From Cristatella mucedo (Eukaryota > Bryozoa > Phylactolaemata > Cristatellidae), in contig WPIO01000033.1 of NCBI GenBank assembly GCA_009760855.2, positions 30,001 through 94,000 on the forward strand: a stretch of DNA of 64,000 nt, in the 5' to 3' direction. Shown here in pieces: positions 61,250 to 64,000 of the stretch; the stretch's first letter is position 1; each line of letters opens with the position of its first letter. The translations under genes were made by a program, and so were the position numbers. The notes below the pieces were generated by a model, which saw only the letters and a program-made list of their open reading frames with translations, did not search any database and was not told the origin of the DNA.

Positions 61250-62200
61250 GGTCCACTGCCAGCCAGAGACATCTTCCCAAAGAGGTTGATAAAGTTGCAG
61301 GTTGAAGGAAAGAGCACTACTTGCCAGCGAGGGCTAGCCAAGCTTCAATCTGCTAGATAATGTTGCCCTAAGAGAGCTTGTTGGAAGGAATTCTTAGAGA
61401 TGGTCGTCGAAGGGGAGGACCTAGCCAGATTGGAAGCCAGGAGGGCAGGTGCCGACCACAAAGTCAAGGCCTAGCTCTGCAGCGTTTGCATTTACCGAAC
61501 CCGGTCGGGGTTTCAGCCCGATCGAGTCATCTGTACCGTTGCACGTAAGTTCATCAAGTAGAAAGGAACCGACGATCGGCATGGCATTCAAAGACCTCAG
61601 TACCCTCTTTGCATCTCTATAATGACCCAGCTTAACCACATCACACATAATGCACACCCCAAATGTCCGTTATGGAGTGAAAGGACTGAAAATTGCGATG
61701 CAGGTACTACATGGTTTATAAGCTAAGATACATTAATTTTTGAAACCTGAGGCATAGTTTTCACAATTATCAATAGTTAATTTTACTTTTGAGAAAAGGC
61801 GAGAAGTAAGCAAATAAATCGTAAAATGCAATTGTTGGTAATCTCACTGCTAGCATGATCTGCCCTGAGTCGTCAGCAAAGCTGCAAGATGGAAGGAAAG
61901 CTAATGCTAACGATCTTACGATCGCTAGCCAAGGGTCATTCAGCTGGGTAATCCGTGATTCAGAGAGCTTTTGGAAGGAACACTTAGAGTTGGTCATCAT
62001 AGGGGATTACCTTGTGGAACTGAAAGTCTGGAGGGCATGTAATGACCACCAGATCCAGGCTTAGTTCCACAGTGCTTGCATAACTCAACCTAGATCGTAG
62101 TTTCAGGTGCGACCACCCGATCCATGCCTTGTTCTACAGTGCTTGCATATCCCTACCCGGGTCGTAGTTTTAGGTGCGATCACAAAAGTCCTTATTCCTT
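61250..62200 (-). repeat. Nested duplication of the exon-B upstream intron segment
   Basis: The segment ending in the aaagtc..ggcctag block of unit 34.0-34.14 kb is present twice, at 61.25-61.48 kb and 61.86-62.06 kb, about 0.58 kb apart, with the 5'-half B relic between. In addition a roughly 70-bp block ending in gtagtttcaggtgcgac is repeated in tandem at 62.04-62.11 and 62.11-62.18 kb. Confidence 0.7.
61517..61616 (-). pseudogene. Broken SRCR exon B relic, 5' half only
   Basis: The minus strand shows an acceptor (ATTATAG) followed by a recognisable first half of exon B (FLLDELTCNGTDDSIG). Homology stops abruptly at 61517, where the sequence switches to a segment that in intact units lies several hundred bases upstream in the intron. 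The 3' half of the exon, three of the four Cys and the donor are missing. If spliced in, reading would continue into intron-like sequence. It is best read as the product of a local duplication or deletion. A cryptic exon is possible but unsupported. Confidence 0.8.
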
Positions 62201-63890
62201 CTGAAGAGAGAAGTAATAGCCACCACGGCTTTTGAACTGCTACATAAATTAGACTGTTTAATTAAGCGACTTTACTTTGACGTGGTGGAAGAGTCTTAAC
62301 TACCAAAACTAATTATCGAAGCAAGCGTTTCTAGTTATTGATTGACTCCTAATCAACAGTCATTGCTTGTTTCGTATTCTCTGTATATTTTACATGTCGC
62401 TTTACTCTCCAGTAATATAATACTCATGCCACCTTTTTTCTCCTTCATTTTTTTAGTTTTAGTTGATTTCGAGAACTGCAAGGAATGCCAGCTGACGAGC
62501 TACACCACCAGTTCGTTCGGCAATGCACTGAGCAGGAGGAAGCACAACTCTCTTCACCCATCTCACCCACCGGAATTGGGCGATTCCCTTGTCACAACAA
62601 TCCCTAATAGTACATTCCGACCGCAAACCACATCGAATGTCACTGCACAGTCGTATGACGATCAGAGCAGTGCCATCAATTAAATGAAACCGCCAGCTTA
62701 AAGACCCACGCACCGGCTAAAAGTTAAGTTCATACATACGAGCCACTCCATCTCAACACGAGCTCCTCCAGCACGAAGCCTCTCAAAGGTCTCGAAGCCT
62801 CTCGAAGGTCTCGTTCTGCCCGCTCCTCAGCATCCTAATGTCTCGCTGTCTTTCATTGTAATTTAAAATTATTCATTGATCAAACATAACCCAGTAGGCG
62901 TCGAAAGTCTTTTAGTGTCTTGAGGCCTCAGTCCCTACGTTCAAAGACCTTGCATTATTTATTTCCAAGCTAATTGACCAGTTCCGGTCTACTTATTTAA
63001 GTATAAGTGAAGGTGTATGTTCACCTTGTTTTGCTATGCAATCAGCCCTGTTGATAAATCGGTGCCAGTCAGAAGCTGTAGGTCTGTGTAGTCTGAGGGT
63101 ATTCATGCTTGCTTTAGGATGCTGGCCTTATGATGATGCTTGAGTGCTTGTATGTGATGGGCTTGGTAGATGCGACCAAGCCTTGATAATTCATTATACT
63201 AAATTATATCTAAGAGAGAAGAGTTGGTATGCACCTGTTTGAAGCTTTTTTTCTATTCAGGCGCTGTACATACGACTAGATAAGAACTTCATTTCTTCTC
63301 AGGCGTTCTACAAACGACCAGTTTTTGTCCTGACTACTATTATTAGCTTTGCTCAAGCCTAGTTCTGCAGGCTACTTAATGAAAAAAACCTACTCGTCAA
63401 TAAATATTGGTTATCTTTTCATGTCCAGTATGTTGAAACCCACATCAATAGAGATTTTATACTGTTAAAAACATTCGAAAAGCTCAAAAGCAATACAAAT
63501 TGTTATAGTTCATTTCTTTAGGGTACCAAGAGAACCAAATGTCTTTCATGAAGCATTGAATAGCTGCAACCGGAGGAAGACTCGTTTGTAATTAAAACAA
63601 TACAGACCAAAGCACATTTTTTCTGTGGCTGGTTCATCATCTTGGAAGGGGGAAATAATCACCCTAATAAGACTCGCGGTTGAGCTAACTACTTTCATTC
63701 GAAATTTTTAAAATTGTCGTCCTTAAAAATATACTGGCTATGGGCTTGGTACAACACAGGTCGAGCCTGATGTCATGGAAGGCAGTGGCAGATAAGTTCA
63801 GAAGCAGCACCAATTACTCGGGAGGCGTGACCTGTGCCTGATCTAAGTCAGCTGCAATATAGCTCGCCAGCAGACAAGCCTTCCATTAGA
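62201..63890. other. Intron A5-B5, old unit sequence
   Basis: Diverged counterpart of unit 34.2-36.5 kb (for example tttcattgtaatttaaaatt at about 62.85 kb, and the LINE relic at 62.4-62.9 kb). No exon seen. Confidence 0.6.
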
Positions 63891-63904
63891 GGAAAGAGCT
63901 CTTA

Positions 63905-64000
<96 letters not shown>

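Overview
This is eukaryotic nuclear DNA from an animal, most likely an invertebrate. It has large introns, GT-AG splice sites, many decayed non-LTR retrotransposons, tRNA-derived SINEs and microsatellites, and no compact operon-like coding. A multidomain SRCR-trypsin gene and CR1/L2-like LINEs fit several groups (cnidarian, lophotrochozoan, echinoderm, hemichordate, cephalochordate). I cannot name the phylum from the sequence alone.

The core is one minus-strand gene from the right edge to about 15.06 kb. I reconstructed 14 exons whose splice sites and phases all agree. They encode six group-A SRCR domains (the first cut by the window edge), each preceded, where the exon is complete, by a Ser/Thr/Pro-rich linker, then a trypsin-like serine protease domain with the R-IVGG activation site, His57 and Asp102. 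Each SRCR domain is split over two exons: A (linker plus first half, entered in phase 1, left in phase 2) and B (second half, entered in phase 2, left in phase 1). The A-B pair is therefore a symmetric 1-1 module. The exon with catalytic Ser195 was not found; it probably lies left of the window or was missed. The first exons and signal peptide lie right of the window.

The most striking structure is a head-to-tail tandem array at 31831-57526: three complete units of about 6.62 kb and a fourth truncated one, nearly identical over introns as well as exons. Each unit carries one A-B pair, so each duplication adds about 166 in-frame residues (one linker and one SRCR domain). The two middle units are most alike and the outer edges are more diverged. 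Older, rearranged relatives flank the array at about 29.4-31.8 kb and 58.7-64.0 kb; the right one holds one intact B exon and two broken B exons.

The remainder is mainly repeats. LINE family 1 is CR1/L2-like with an (ATT)n 3' tail (main copies at 4.9-7.1, 8.8-9.9, 21.5-23.5 and 57.5-58.5 kb, all 5'-truncated and broken). LINE family 2 has a TTACATT-type tail (five fragments between 10.7 and 29.1 kb). There are two SINE families, a 42-bp minisatellite, a 290-bp (CT)n tract and a (TA)n tract. On the plus strand at 7.15-8.46 and 9.95-10.33 kb are two related copies of a promoter-like, 5' UTR and signal-peptide segment, one followed by an unrecognised 150-codon ORF. They may be remains of a second, duplicated secreted-protein gene.
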